From NCBI GenBank assembly GCA_947587085.1, contig CANPXX010000003.1:1-56273 (forward strand): a stretch of DNA of 56,273 nt, written 5' to 3'. This document shows positions 7,857 to 17,932 of the stretch, one piece after another. Position numbers and translations under genes: made by a program. Numbering within the stretch: position 1 is the stretch's first letter; each line of letters begins with the position of its first letter. This DNA is from an uncultured Clostridia bacterium. GTDB taxonomy: Bacteria > Bacillota > Clostridia > Christensenellales > Borkfalkiaceae. The notes beneath the pieces were generated by a model. That model did not search any database, was not told where the DNA came from, and was given only the letters and a program-made list of their open reading frames with translations.

Positions 7857-9298
7857 CGGGGACCCACGCTTCGGATCGCGTCCGCGAGGGTGGCGATGAC
7901 GTCCGAGGCGTCGGGCGCGTACTCTCCCATCCGCTCCGCCACGAGCTCGCCCGCACGCCCCAACAGATAGCAGGAGCACACCGCCGCCTCGAAGGGCGGG
8001 ACGCCGCGCGCCGCCGTCCCCGCGAGCAAGCCCGAGAGCACGTCTCCGCTCCCGCCCTTGGCGAGCACGGGCGAGCCCGTCGGGTTGATCGCCACGCGGT
8101 CGCCGTCGGCAATGACCGTGCAGTTGTTTTTGAGCACGACGACCACGCCGTACCGCTTGGAAAACTCCACGGCATGGCGGACGGGGTCGCGCAGGATCTC
8201 CTCCACCGGGAGCCCCGTGAGGCGGGAAAATTCCTTGGGATGGGGGGTGACGACGGCGCGGCAGCTCCGCTTCCCCAAGATCTCCACGCCGTACGCCGCA
8301 AGCGAATTGAGCGCGTCCGCGTCGAGCACGAGCGTGCCCGTATAGGAGGTGAAGAGCTCGTTGAGGTGGACGTACAGCCGTTCGCTCACCCCCGTCCCCA
8401 TCCCGATGGCGATGCTGTCTGCGGCGAGGATCTCCCCGTCGATGGAGGAGAATTCCCGCAAGATCGCGGCGGGATACTTGCCGATGGCATACGGATAGAC
8501 GCGTCGGATGACAAAGAGCTTGGTGTACCCGACGCCCGACCTCAGGCACGCGCCCGTCGAGAGGAAGGCGGCGCCGCTGAACGCCCCGCCCGCCATCACC
8601 GCCGCCGTGCCGTAATCGCTCTTATTGGTGTTGGAGCGGCGCTTGGGGAAAAAGGAGGAGATGTCCGCGTCCTCATAGACCATCGCGCCGCCCTCCCCCG
8701 CAAGCCCGAGCTCCGCGACGGAGACGTCCCCCGCGAGGTCTGCCCCGTCCGAAAGGAGGAGGGACTGCTTCAAAAGCCCCATGCAGACGGTCTCGTCCGC
8801 CCGCACGGCGGGAGGGAGCGCCTTCCCGCCCTCCGCAAGCCCCGTGGGCACGTCGCATGCGATGACGTACCCTCTGCTGTCGTTCAGGAAGGAGACGAGC
8901 GCCGCCTCTTTCCCCTCCGCGGGGCGTTTCAAGCCCGTCCCGAACAAACAATCCAAGAGGATGGGATACCTTCTTCGCGGCAGGACGGAGAAGATCTCGC
9001 CCCCGAAGGCTTGCTTCGCCGCGAGACAAGCGGGAGAGAAGGTCTCCGCCATGCAGACTACCGCGGCATCGTATCCGCGCGCGAGGAGCAGACGCGCCGC
9101 GACGAAGCCGTCGCCGCCGTTGTTGCCGCCCCCGCACACGAAGAGACAGTCCGATACGCCGAGACGGAGCATCGCCCGCTCCGCGGCGTCTGCGAGCGCC
9201 TTGCCCGCCCGCTCCATGAGCGACTGTACCGTCGCGCCGTCCCCGATCGCCCTCGCCTCCGCGGCGCGGACTTCCGAATAAGAATATGCAACTTTCAT
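7847..9298 (-). CDS. nnrDE: Bifunctional NAD(P)H-hydrate epimerase / ADP-dependent dehydratase
   Basis: N-terminal YjeF_N (VCGGGNNGGDGFVAARLL, LLDCLFGTGLKRP), C-terminal carbohydrate-kinase-like (VTPHPKEFSRLTG, AKGGSGDVLSGLLAG). Confidence 0.95.
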   Translation of the reverse strand: MKVAYSYSEVRAAEARAIGDGATVQSLMERAGKALADAAERAMLRLGVSDCLFVCGGGNNGGDGFVAARLLLARGYDAAVVCMAETFSPACLAAKQAFGGEIFSVLPRRRYPILLDCLFGTGLKRPAEGKEAALVSFLNDSRGYVIACDVPTGLAEGGKALPPAVRADETVCMGLLKQSLLLSDGADLAGDVSVAELGLAGEGGAMVYEDADISSFFPKRRSNTNKSDYGTAAVMAGGAFSGAAFLSTGACLRSGVGYTKLFVIRRVYPYAIGKYPAAILREFSSIDGEILAADSIAIGMGTGVSERLYVHLNELFTSYTGTLVLDADALNSLAAYGVEILGKRSCRAVVTPHPKEFSRLTGLPVEEILRDPVRHAVEFSKRYGVVVVLKNNCTVIADGDRVAINPTGSPVLAKGGSGDVLSGLLAGTAARGVPPFEAAVCSCYLLGRAGELVAERMGEYAPDASDVIATLADAIRSVGPRQA

Positions 9299-9299
9299 T

Positions 9300-12068
9300 T
9301 CAGCTCCTGTGCGCGCGGAAGAGGTCCCGCGCGCTTCTCAATCTGACGCGGAATCGGAACGCGCGCTCGGTGAGAAGATACTTTTCGTCGATGCGCGGTC
9401 CGCACGAATTGCTCCCCACGCCCGACATCTTGTAGTCGAGGTAGAGATAGGTATGCCCCGTTTTCGGCATCTCATGGGCATGCGGTCTGTGATCTTCGGG
9501 AAGATAGGGCGAGACGCAGAAGGAGAACGTTCCGTCCGCCATTAGTTTGCGCCCGTCGCCGAAGTCTACGCACACAAACTTCGTATCGCAACGGCTCCCG
9601 CTCTCCTGCGGCTTCGGATAGAGGTAGCACATCTCCTCCGAGTGCGCCGCCATGCGGTAAAGCCCCACGGGCGCGCCCTCCGTCTTATCGCAATACGCCT
9701 CGCCGCGCCCCCTGCCGAACCATTCGATCTGCGCGTGTTCCGCCCCGACAAGGTCGAGCACGAACCCGAACCGCGGGAGGGAGCGCACGTGCTCCGCAAG
9801 CCGCACCTCCGCCGTGACGATGAGCCCGTTCTCCTCCTCGAAGGAGAGCTCCATGTCGCCGACGGGAAGGAGATAGGGCGTGACCAATTTCCCGCGCGCG
9901 CCGCGCTCCGTCGTCTCGTACGGGAAGAAGGAAACGCGGTCCAGCCCGACGTCCAGCCACTCCTCTTTGAGGAGGACGTCGTTGTCGGTGGGAGCGCGGT
10001 AGAGCGACACGAAGAGCGGGCGGGCGAGAAGTTCTCCGCCGAGCGAGAGCCCGACAAGATTCCCCCGCTCGATGCGCCAGCGCAGGGTATTCTCCTCCCG
10101 CTCCGCCGCGGCGCCCTTCTCCGTTTGAAGCGCGATCTGCTTGACGCTCTCCCCCTCCCGAAGCCGAAAGCGGACGTTCGCATAGAGGTAGCCGTCCGCC
10201 GCGGGAGGGAGGAGGGAGAACCGCCGCTCCTCGCCCGCGGGCAGGTCGGCGATGTCGAGCGCGACCCGCTCCGCCACCCTGCCGTCCGCAACGTATTCGA
10301 GCACGCAGGAGACGCCCTGCTCCGACGGCATCGAAAAATCATAGAGGTTGCTTACGACGATCTCGTCCCCCTCCCGCCGCACGCCGAAGGGAGCATATAC
10401 CTCGCGGATCTGCCCGTACTCGGGATTGCATTTGCGGTCGGTCGTGACGATGCCGTCCATGCAGAAATTTCCGTCGTGGGGATATTCGCCGAAGTCTCCG
10501 CCATAGAGAATCTTCTTCCCGCGGAGCACGCTGTGCGAACACCATTCCCAGATGAAGCCGCCGCAGAGCGACGGATGGCGGCGGATCACCCGCCAATAAT
10601 CGGCGATATCGCCGCACGAATTGCCCATCGCGTGGGTGTACTCGCAGAGGACGACGGGGCGGTCGGCGCGGGCGGCGAAGCCGTCTAACCAAGCCTGTTC
10701 GGAATACATCCGCGAATACAGGTCCAGCGTACCGCCGTCCCGATACCTGCCCTCCGCGTTGCTCCATGCGCCCTCGTAGTGGATGAGCCGCCCGTCCCCC
10801 TTGCCCCTCAGCGCCTCCGCCGCCGCAACGAGGTTTTCGCCCCAGCCGCTCTCGTTCCCGAGCGACCAGATGAGCACGGAGGGACGGTTCTTGTCCCGCT
10901 CGTACATGCGGAGCGCGCGGTGGACGAACTGTTCGCGCCACGCGCCGTCCTGCGCGAACACATCGCAGGTCTTTTCCCAATCCTTGAAATTGCGCACCGC
11001 ACAGGCGCCGTGGCATTCGAGGTCCGCCTCTTCGAGAAGATATACGCCCGCGCGATCGCACAGCCGCGGAAACATCGGATGCGGCGGGTAGTGCGAAGTC
11101 CGCACGGCGTTGGCGTTCATCGCACGGATGAGAGACAGGTCGCGTTCGAGGTCGGGAACGCTCTCGGTGAAGCCCTTCGTCGTCATGGAATGGCGGTTGA
11201 CTCCCTTCAATTTGATAGGTCTGCCGTTGAGGGTGAGCACGTTCCCCTCCGCCTTCACGGTGCGGAAGCCGACCTCTTCCAAGATCGTCTCCCCCGCGCA
11301 ACCGATCTCGAGGGGGTACAGGACGGGCGTCTCCGCCGTCCACGGGCGGCACGAAAGATGAAATTCCGCCTTCTTCCCCTCCCGAACGATCTCCCCCGCC
11401 TCGGTGCGGAGCGCAAACGTGCACTCCCTGTCCGCCTCGACCCGAAGGGAGCCCGTCCCCGTCGCGGCGTCGTATGCCGTGAAGAGGGAATAATCAAAGA
11501 CATGCCCCTCGGGGCGGTGCAGAATGTACACGTCGCGGAAGATGCCGCTCATGCGGAATTTGTCCTGATCTTCGAGATAGCTCCCCGCGCAAAATTTGAA
11601 CACGACCACCCGAATCTCGTTCTCGTCGCAAAGGTGCTCCGTGATATCGAACTCGCTCGGGCTGTGCGGCACGGAGGAGTATCCCACCTCCCTGCCGTTC
11701 ACGAACAGATAGAAGCAACTGTCCACGCCGTCGAAGTTCAGGTAGTACCTCCCCTCCGCGGAGGGACGGCAAAAGCGCGTCACATAGACGCCGCATGGAT
11801 CGTTGCGGTCGATGTGCGGCGGGTCGAAGGGGAAGGGATATTTGATGTTGGTGTATTGGTGCCGCCCGTACCCGAGCATCTCCCAGCAGGAGGGAACGGG
11901 AATCTCCCGCTCCGGCACGCAGGAGAGCGCCTCCTCCACCCCGACCTCGTCCTCGAAATAGCAAAATCCCCACTTCCGCAGATAGATCGGCTCGCCTGCG
12001 AGATAGTAGGCGCGCGAAGGAGGGGTCCCCCGTCGGGGCACAAGCGTTTTATGGGTGAGAAATTTCAT
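9300..12068 (-). CDS. Glycoside hydrolase family 2 beta-galactosidase-type
   Basis: 922 aa; GVNRHSMTTKGF, NANAVRTSHYP, WSLGNESGWGEN, VVLCEYTHAMGNSCG, GGFIWEWCSHS. Confidence 0.93.
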   Translation of the reverse strand: MKFLTHKTLVPRRGTPPSRAYYLAGEPIYLRKWGFCYFEDEVGVEEALSCVPEREIPVPSCWEMLGYGRHQYTNIKYPFPFDPPHIDRNDPCGVYVTRFCRPSAEGRYYLNFDGVDSCFYLFVNGREVGYSSVPHSPSEFDITEHLCDENEIRVVVFKFCAGSYLEDQDKFRMSGIFRDVYILHRPEGHVFDYSLFTAYDAATGTGSLRVEADRECTFALRTEAGEIVREGKKAEFHLSCRPWTAETPVLYPLEIGCAGETILEEVGFRTVKAEGNVLTLNGRPIKLKGVNRHSMTTKGFTESVPDLERDLSLIRAMNANAVRTSHYPPHPMFPRLCDRAGVYLLEEADLECHGACAVRNFKDWEKTCDVFAQDGAWREQFVHRALRMYERDKNRPSVLIWSLGNESGWGENLVAAAEALRGKGDGRLIHYEGAWSNAEGRYRDGGTLDLYSRMYSEQAWLDGFAARADRPVVLCEYTHAMGNSCGDIADYWRVIRRHPSLCGGFIWEWCSHSVLRGKKILYGGDFGEYPHDGNFCMDGIVTTDRKCNPEYGQIREVYAPFGVRREGDEIVVSNLYDFSMPSEQGVSCVLEYVADGRVAERVALDIADLPAGEERRFSLLPPAADGYLYANVRFRLREGESVKQIALQTEKGAAAEREENTLRWRIERGNLVGLSLGGELLARPLFVSLYRAPTDNDVLLKEEWLDVGLDRVSFFPYETTERGARGKLVTPYLLPVGDMELSFEEENGLIVTAEVRLAEHVRSLPRFGFVLDLVGAEHAQIEWFGRGRGEAYCDKTEGAPVGLYRMAAHSEEMCYLYPKPQESGSRCDTKFVCVDFGDGRKLMADGTFSFCVSPYLPEDHRPHAHEMPKTGHTYLYLDYKMSGVGSNSCGPRIDEKYLLTERAFRFRVRLRSARDLFRAHRS

Positions 12069-12745
12069 AGCCGTATGGTGACCTCCGCGGCGGAGAGGGC
12101 GCGCACCGTCCCTCCGCATTCGATTTCCAGCCTGCCGTCGGGCAGGACGCGGCGCGCCGTCGCTTCGTACCTCTCCCCTCCCTCCGTCACTTGGACCGTC
12201 CGCCCGTCGTGGCACACATGGGCGAGGTACTCGGAAAAGTCGGAGGGCGAGACAAGGGCGCGGATGAGCGCCTCCGCCGCCTCCTCCGCCGAGGGAGGCT
12301 CGGGCAGGAGAAGGGCGAGCGAGGTCGCCGTGCCGCCGAGCGCGGAGACGTTGTTGCGCACGTTGAGCCCTATGCCGATCGCGCAATGGTCGAGGAGCGC
12401 CCCCTTCACGCCGTTCTCGATGAGGATGCCGCAGATCTTCTTTCCCCCGACGAGCACGTCGTTGGGCCACTTGATCTGCGGATGCACGCCGAAGCGCTCC
12501 AAGACGCGGCACACGGCGACGGCGGCGTGCGCCATCACAAGAAAGGCGTCCCGCGCGGGCGCTCCCTGCGGAAAGAGAAGGGCGGTGAGATAGACGCCGC
12601 CCTCTTCGGAGAGGAAGCTCCTCCCCTTGGTACCTCTGCCGCCGCTCTGCCGCCGCGCGCACACGACGACATTCTCCCGTCCGCCGAGATACCGTTTGAT
12701 ATACTCGTTGGTGGAGGAGACCTCCTCCAACCGTTCAATCCTCAT
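12065..12745 (-). CDS. birA: Biotin--[acetyl-CoA-carboxylase] ligase
   Basis: SSTNEYIK, ARRQSGGRGTKGRSF, QIKWPNDVLVGGKKICGILIE, GIGLNVRN; ATGA overlap with downstream GH2. Confidence 0.94.
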   Translation of the reverse strand: MRIERLEEVSSTNEYIKRYLGGRENVVVCARRQSGGRGTKGRSFLSEEGGVYLTALLFPQGAPARDAFLVMAHAAVAVCRVLERFGVHPQIKWPNDVLVGGKKICGILIENGVKGALLDHCAIGIGLNVRNNVSALGGTATSLALLLPEPPSAEEAAEALIRALVSPSDFSEYLAHVCHDGRTVQVTEGGERYEATARRVLPDGRLEIECGGTVRALSAAEVTIRL

Positions 12746-13352
12746 ATTCCTCCCCGAGCGACCGCAGGGCGGCGCGCGCCGTGTCGTAGTCGAAGCCCTT
12801 CGCGATGAGACGGGCGTACGCCCTCCGCAGGGTGGCTTCGTCCGCCTCCTTCCCGCGGAGATACTTCCGCAAGATCTCCTTCGCCGCCTCTTCGCCGCCT
12901 TGCACGTCCCCGAGCGCCTCGCCGATCGCCTCGTCCGAAACGCCCTTCGCTCTGAGCTCCGCCGCGATGAGCCGCGTTCCCTTGCGCTTTGCGGCGCTCT
13001 CCGCATACAGGCGGGCATACGCCCCGTCGTCGAGAAAGCCGAGCTCCTTCATGCGCGCGATGACGCTCTCGCACACTTCCGCCAGGTACCCCTTCTTTTC
13101 GAGGAAGGAGCGCACCTCCCGCTCCGTCTTCATGCGCGCGGAGATGTGCCCGAGCGCCTTGTCGAGCGCCGTCGCGCGCTCGCTCTCGAGCTGGATGGCG
13201 GCGAGCGTCTCGGGCGCGATCTCCATGCCCGCATTGAGCCCGTTTTGCAGGACGGTCGCAAGCTCCATCCCGCAGAAGAATCGCCCGTCCACCTCGACGT
13301 TGCACCGCGTCTTGTCTCTTTTTTGCGGCGTCAAAGAGGTGATGACCGCCAT
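12735..13352 (-). CDS. recX: Regulatory protein RecX
   Basis: GHISARMKTEREVRSFLEKKGY, LGFLDDGAYARLYAESAAKRKGTRLIAAELRAKGV. Confidence 0.9.
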   Translation of the reverse strand: MAVITSLTPQKRDKTRCNVEVDGRFFCGMELATVLQNGLNAGMEIAPETLAAIQLESERATALDKALGHISARMKTEREVRSFLEKKGYLAEVCESVIARMKELGFLDDGAYARLYAESAAKRKGTRLIAAELRAKGVSDEAIGEALGDVQGGEEAAKEILRKYLRGKEADEATLRRAYARLIAKGFDYDTARAALRSLGEEYED

Positions 13353-13353
13353 G

Positions 13354-14769
13354 CTATACCACTCCGTCCGAGGGCCATGTGCGGTTCGCGCGGAACCATT
13401 CCGTCTCTTTGAGGATGGTATCGTTGTTGCTCCCGCGGATGGAAAAATCCACGCCGTTCGACCGCACGGTGATCTCGCCGTTCATGGAGGTGTAGTTCCC
13501 CGTCGTCCCGTCGAGGGAGAGCGTGGTCACGAAGATGTTCTTGGTGTATTTCGCGACGCGGTCGATCATCGCCTGCGTGGGGAACTGATTTTCCTTCGTG
13601 GAAGTATATTCAGAGGTCCCCGCGCAACAGCAGACGCACACGTTTTCGGGCGTGATTTTGGAGAGCAGTGCGTCGTTCGACGACGTCTTACTGCCGTGGT
13701 GCCCCGCCTTGAAGAGCTTGCAGTGCGGAAGATCGTTCTTTGCCACAAGGCTCTCCTCCCCCTCTTTCTCCAAATCGCCCGTGAAGAGATAGTGGTTTTC
13801 GCCCTGCGTGAAGAGGGTGCAGACGGAATAGTTGTTCTCGTCAGAGGATGAGGTCTCGTAATATTTCTGGTACAGAATCTCGAAGCTGATGCCCTCGGCA
13901 AGCGTGTATTCCCGCTGTGCGCCGTCCGTTTGATTCCAGCATTGGAGCGCGGTGTAGTGCACGGCGCCGTCCTCGCTCACTTCCTTGTCGCGCGCGGCGA
14001 TATAGTCCGCCGAGATCTGGGAAGTCGTATTTTTCCCCGTAAAGTCGATGATGGTCCCGCATTTGAAGTTGGCAAAGACGCCGTCCGTTCCGCCGCTCCC
14101 GACGAACGCCGCGATGTGGTCCTCATGGGCATGCGTCGCGATGACGTACTCCAAGATGCCGTCCGTGCAATATTCCTTGATCTTGGGCACGAGCGTCTTT
14201 GCAGACCCCCTCTTGGAGCCTGCGTCGATGAGCACCTCGGTATTGCCCGTCTTGATGAGCGTGCTGTCGCCCGCGTTGCCGTTCCCGAGTTCGAGGAAGT
14301 GGATCTCCAACTCCTGCGTCTTGCCCTCGTCGTCCGAGGAGCCGCCCGATTGAGGGCCCGATTGGGTATCGCCCTTGATACTGCCGCGGTCGGTCCACGT
14401 CCCGTTGTCTTTGATGTAGACTTCCCACGAGGCGTAGTCGAGGTACAGGTCGCCGTTTCTGCCGAGAGAAGGCGCGGGCGCACCGCTCCCGTAGAGCCAG
14501 CCGTTGCCCGTCTCGCCCTTTTCTCCTTGCTCGCCCTTTTCGCCCTTGATGGAGGAGAGCCATGCCTCATAGGTGAGCGCGGTCTCCCCGCTCTCGGCGC
14601 AGTTCTCCACATACAGATCGTAGATCTCGCGAATCTCGGCGTCCTGCGGGGTCTCGCCCTGCGGCGGGTTCGGGTTGAAGAGATCGAACGAACATGCGCA
14701 TGCGCCGACGGCGATCGCCGCCGAGAGCAGCAATGCCGAAATCAAATGAAAAATCTTCCGCTTTTTCAT
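13354..14769 (-). CDS. Secreted lipoprotein: collagen-like tract plus ComEC/Rec2-related metallo-beta-lactamase domain
   Basis: Lipobox VGAC; GEKGEQGEKGETGNGWLYGSG; THAHEDHIAA, FTGDLEKEGEE, KAGHHGSKTSS. Confidence 0.82.
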   Translation of the reverse strand: MKKRKIFHLISALLLSAAIAVGACACSFDLFNPNPPQGETPQDAEIREIYDLYVENCAESGETALTYEAWLSSIKGEKGEQGEKGETGNGWLYGSGAPAPSLGRNGDLYLDYASWEVYIKDNGTWTDRGSIKGDTQSGPQSGGSSDDEGKTQELEIHFLELGNGNAGDSTLIKTGNTEVLIDAGSKRGSAKTLVPKIKEYCTDGILEYVIATHAHEDHIAAFVGSGGTDGVFANFKCGTIIDFTGKNTTSQISADYIAARDKEVSEDGAVHYTALQCWNQTDGAQREYTLAEGISFEILYQKYYETSSSDENNYSVCTLFTQGENHYLFTGDLEKEGEESLVAKNDLPHCKLFKAGHHGSKTSSNDALLSKITPENVCVCCCAGTSEYTSTKENQFPTQAMIDRVAKYTKNIFVTTLSLDGTTGNYTSMNGEITVRSNGVDFSIRGSNNDTILKETEWFRANRTWPSDGVV

Positions 14770-14792
14770 ATCTTTCTCCTATCTTTTTCTGT

Positions 14793-16334
14793 TTACCGTA
14801 CGGAAAATTTCAAGAAATTCCAGCTCATCGGAGCGAGCTTCAACGTGACGCGCGAGCCGTCCTTCACGGCGGGAAGCTCCCTTTGGACGGGGACGATCTT
14901 CTCCTCATCGAAGGAATTGACGGCGAAGAGGTCGTTCGAGTGCATCTCGACGTACTCCTCCGCTTTGAGCCCCTCGAAGGAGCGAAGTTCGAGCTCCACC
15001 TCCCGCGCCTCCTGCGCATAGTTGCAGATGGAGACGCATACCGTGCGGCGCGCCCTGTCGTAGTTGACCGCCTCGTTGATGTACCGCGCCTCGCCGTACA
15101 TGTTGGCAAAGCGGTCGGAATCCGAGAAGGTCCTGAGCGTCGCGCCGCGCGCGGAAGAGGAGAGGTAGCGGAAAGGATAGAAGGTCGTCTGGCGGAACGT
15201 TCTCCCCCCCTTCTCCGTCATGATGGGCGCGATCACGTTGACGAGCTGGGCAAGACAGCCGAGCTTGACGACGTCACAATGGTTGAGGAGGGTGTTCATG
15301 AGCCCCGCAAAGACGAGCGCGTCCTGAAAGGTATATACGTCCTCCAAGAGGTGGGGCGCCTTCTTCCACAGCGGCTCGCGGCGGGGCGCCGTGACCGACC
15401 AGATGTTCCACTCGTCGAAGCTGATCTTCACCTGCTTGCGGGAGCGGACTTTGGCGCGGACGTACTCGATCGTCGCCTGCAAGGTCGCGATGTATTCGCC
15501 CATGTCGTCGGCGCTCCCGAGGAAGTCCTCGAGCGGGTCCTCCCTGTCCTCGTCGTACATATAGTAGCGGTGCATGGAGAGATAGTCCACCGCCTTATAG
15601 GTGTGTTCGAGCACCACGCGGTCCCATTCGGGGAAGGTCTTCATCTCGTGGTTCGAGGAGCCCGACACGATGAGTTTGAGGGGCGAAGCGCACCATGAGG
15701 CGCCGCTCTCCTCTTTGAGCTCTCCGTTCGCCCAGCGCATCACCTTTGCCGCTTCGAGCGCCTTCCTGCCGTACTCCTCCGCCGAGAGATGCCCGATCTG
15801 CCAAGGACCGTCCATCTCGTTGCCGATGCACCAATAGCGGACGTTGTACGGCTGCTCTGCCCCGTTGGCGCGGCGGAGATCGGAGATCGTCGTCCCGCCC
15901 GCGTGGTTGCAGTACTCAACGAGGCGCGCCGCCTCCTTGATGGTGCCCGTGCCCATGTTCACCGCCATCATCGGCTCCACGCCCGCCGCGCGGCACCACT
16001 TCATGAATTCATCGGTCCCGAACTCGTTGGTCTCCGTCGTGAACCAAGCAAGGTCGAGCCGCGTGGGGCGCTTCTCGCGCGGTCCGATGCCGTCCGTCCA
16101 GTCGTATCCCGAGAGGAAGTTGCCGCCCGGATAGCGCACGACGGGCACGCCGAGCTCCTTGATGAGCCCGATCACGTCGCGGCGGAACCCGTCGGCGTCC
16201 GCCGCGGGGTGCCCCGGTTCATAGATTCCCTCGTACACGGCGCGCCCGAGATGCTCGATGAACGAGCCGTAGAGGTGCGGATCCACCTCCCCGATCGCGA
16301 GATTCGCGTCCGCAAAGATCTTGGTCCGTTTCAT
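14793..16334 (-). CDS. abfA: GH51 alpha-L-arabinofuranosidase
   Basis: GSFIEHLGRAVYEGIYEPGH, VVRYPGGNFLSGYDWTDGIGP, CIGNEMDGPWQ. Confidence 0.95.
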   Translation of the reverse strand: MKRTKIFADANLAIGEVDPHLYGSFIEHLGRAVYEGIYEPGHPAADADGFRRDVIGLIKELGVPVVRYPGGNFLSGYDWTDGIGPREKRPTRLDLAWFTTETNEFGTDEFMKWCRAAGVEPMMAVNMGTGTIKEAARLVEYCNHAGGTTISDLRRANGAEQPYNVRYWCIGNEMDGPWQIGHLSAEEYGRKALEAAKVMRWANGELKEESGASWCASPLKLIVSGSSNHEMKTFPEWDRVVLEHTYKAVDYLSMHRYYMYDEDREDPLEDFLGSADDMGEYIATLQATIEYVRAKVRSRKQVKISFDEWNIWSVTAPRREPLWKKAPHLLEDVYTFQDALVFAGLMNTLLNHCDVVKLGCLAQLVNVIAPIMTEKGGRTFRQTTFYPFRYLSSSARGATLRTFSDSDRFANMYGEARYINEAVNYDRARRTVCVSICNYAQEAREVELELRSFEGLKAEEYVEMHSNDLFAVNSFDEEKIVPVQRELPAVKDGSRVTLKLAPMSWNFLKFSVR

Positions 16335-16345
16335 GCGTTCCCTCC

Positions 16346-16693
16346 TCATATCATGCCGAGAAGCGAGGCGATGTTGACCGCCGCTTCGTCGATATTGTGC
16401 AAAAGTTTATTGAGCGCGGTCTGCGCGCCCCTGTCAATGGATCCGTCCTCCGTCGTACGGAGGACCGCTATGATCATATCAAAATTCCGATAGATGACCT
16501 CGCAATCGGGATCGATCGCCTTGAACACCTCGTCCTCTGCGCCGTGCTGGACGGCGTACATCTCCTTGATCGCCTTGTTCATCTCGGTGAAGAGTTCGAG
16601 GTTCCCGTGCTTGAAGAGCTCCGCCATGGCGCCGTTGAGGCGCACGAGCTGTTCCATAAAGGCGAGATGCGCCCCGTTCGCTTGCTGCTCCAT
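16346..16693 (-). CDS. Conserved-looking helical protein of unknown function, translationally coupled to UDPGP gene
   Basis: 115 aa MEQQANGAHLAFMEQLVRLNGAMAELFKHGNLELFTEMNKAIKEMY...; TAATG overlap with upstream stop. Confidence 0.65.
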   Translation of the reverse strand: MEQQANGAHLAFMEQLVRLNGAMAELFKHGNLELFTEMNKAIKEMYAVQHGAEDEVFKAIDPDCEVIYRNFDMIIAVLRTTEDGSIDRGAQTALNKLLHNIDEAAVNIASLLGMI

Positions 16694-17904
16694 TACAGTT
16701 TCACTCCGTTTTGTTCGAGGAGCAGACGGGCGCTCTCCACGCTGTCCGTTCCCGCTTTGTTCTTGACGGGCGCAAACTCGCGCCTGCGCTCCACTTCGAA
16801 GGGGAGACAGCTCCCCATGAGCTTGATCATGTCGAGGATGAGCGTCTCGAATTTATAGCCGTTCTCGCTTTCGGGGGTGACGAGCGCGCCCGTCTCATCC
16901 ATGTACGGCACCTTCTTCTTGACGACGTGCACGGGAATCTTCGCCCGCGCGATCTCCTCCAATTTGCTCCGCGAGAACAGGTAATTGAGTATGACGCCGA
17001 AGCCGTACCGCAAATTCCCCTCCCCGTCCCGCGCGTTCGCCATCGCGTCGGTGAGTTCATAGTATTCTATGACGGCGGGGAGCCCGTCCTCGAGACACAG
17101 CACGCCCACCTTTTCGGCGGGAGATGCCTTGCAGACCACCTTCGCGCCCGCCGCCTTCCCGCTCAGAAGGGTGGCGCCGAAAAAGACGGGGTCGGCGATG
17201 CGTTGCAGGACATTGTCCACCGCGAACACGTTGAACCACTCCACCGCGGGGAAATCTTTGAGACACCCCGCGCGGACGAGAGAAGAATACCACCCGCCGT
17301 TGCCGTTGGGCGAGAGCGCGAGCTTGCCCTTCCCCTCGAGGAAAATCTTCCCCTCGAAGTCCACCGCGGGCGCCATCTCCTGACGGAAGAAGCGGACCGC
17401 CTCGGCGGGATAGCCGAAATAGCCGTGCGCCTCGAAGAAGGCGCGCGTCTCGGCGTCGTTGCGCTCGCTCGTCATAATGAAGAGGGGCACCGCCGCACCG
17501 CAGACGCGGACCGCCTCTTGCAGGTTGCGGATGAGCTGTTCGAAGATATAGAGCGGACGGGTGACGCCGATGTCGTAGGCGCCCTTGGGCGCCGAGGAGC
17601 CCAGCCGCGTGCCCTGCCCGCCCGCGAGGAGCACCGCCGCGAGCTTGCCCTGCCGCACCGCCTCTGCGCCGACGCGCGCGAACTCCTCCTTCCGCCGCGC
17701 GATGTCGGGCAGACGGAGTCCCTCGATGGGCTCGATCGTGCCCGAGCCGCTCAGGTCCGCGGGATGTTTCCACAGCTCCACCGTCTCCCAATCGATGGCG
17801 GCGAGCCGCGCTTCGTATTCCGCGTGCTCTGCGGGGGAAAGCCCCTCGAAATCGAGGAGGTGTTCCTGTCCGTGTTCGCGCAAGATCTCTTTCAGGTTTT
17901 TCAT
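16693..17904 (-). CDS. UDPGP-family UDP-sugar / UDP-N-acetylhexosamine pyrophosphorylase
   Basis: LAAVLLAGGQGTRLGSSAPKGAYDIG, eukaryotic UAP1-like motif; NGNGGWYSSL; FNVFAVDNVL. Confidence 0.85.
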   Translation of the reverse strand: MKNLKEILREHGQEHLLDFEGLSPAEHAEYEARLAAIDWETVELWKHPADLSGSGTIEPIEGLRLPDIARRKEEFARVGAEAVRQGKLAAVLLAGGQGTRLGSSAPKGAYDIGVTRPLYIFEQLIRNLQEAVRVCGAAVPLFIMTSERNDAETRAFFEAHGYFGYPAEAVRFFRQEMAPAVDFEGKIFLEGKGKLALSPNGNGGWYSSLVRAGCLKDFPAVEWFNVFAVDNVLQRIADPVFFGATLLSGKAAGAKVVCKASPAEKVGVLCLEDGLPAVIEYYELTDAMANARDGEGNLRYGFGVILNYLFSRSKLEEIARAKIPVHVVKKKVPYMDETGALVTPESENGYKFETLILDMIKLMGSCLPFEVERRREFAPVKNKAGTDSVESARLLLEQNGVKL

Positions 17905-17932
17905 GCCGTATTCCTTTGAGGGTCGGAGCGGG

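Noticed and set aside
10779-12593. 604 aa plus-strand ORF opposite GH2 and birA
   Set aside because: Spans two genes on the other strand and has low-complexity charged composition; spurious.
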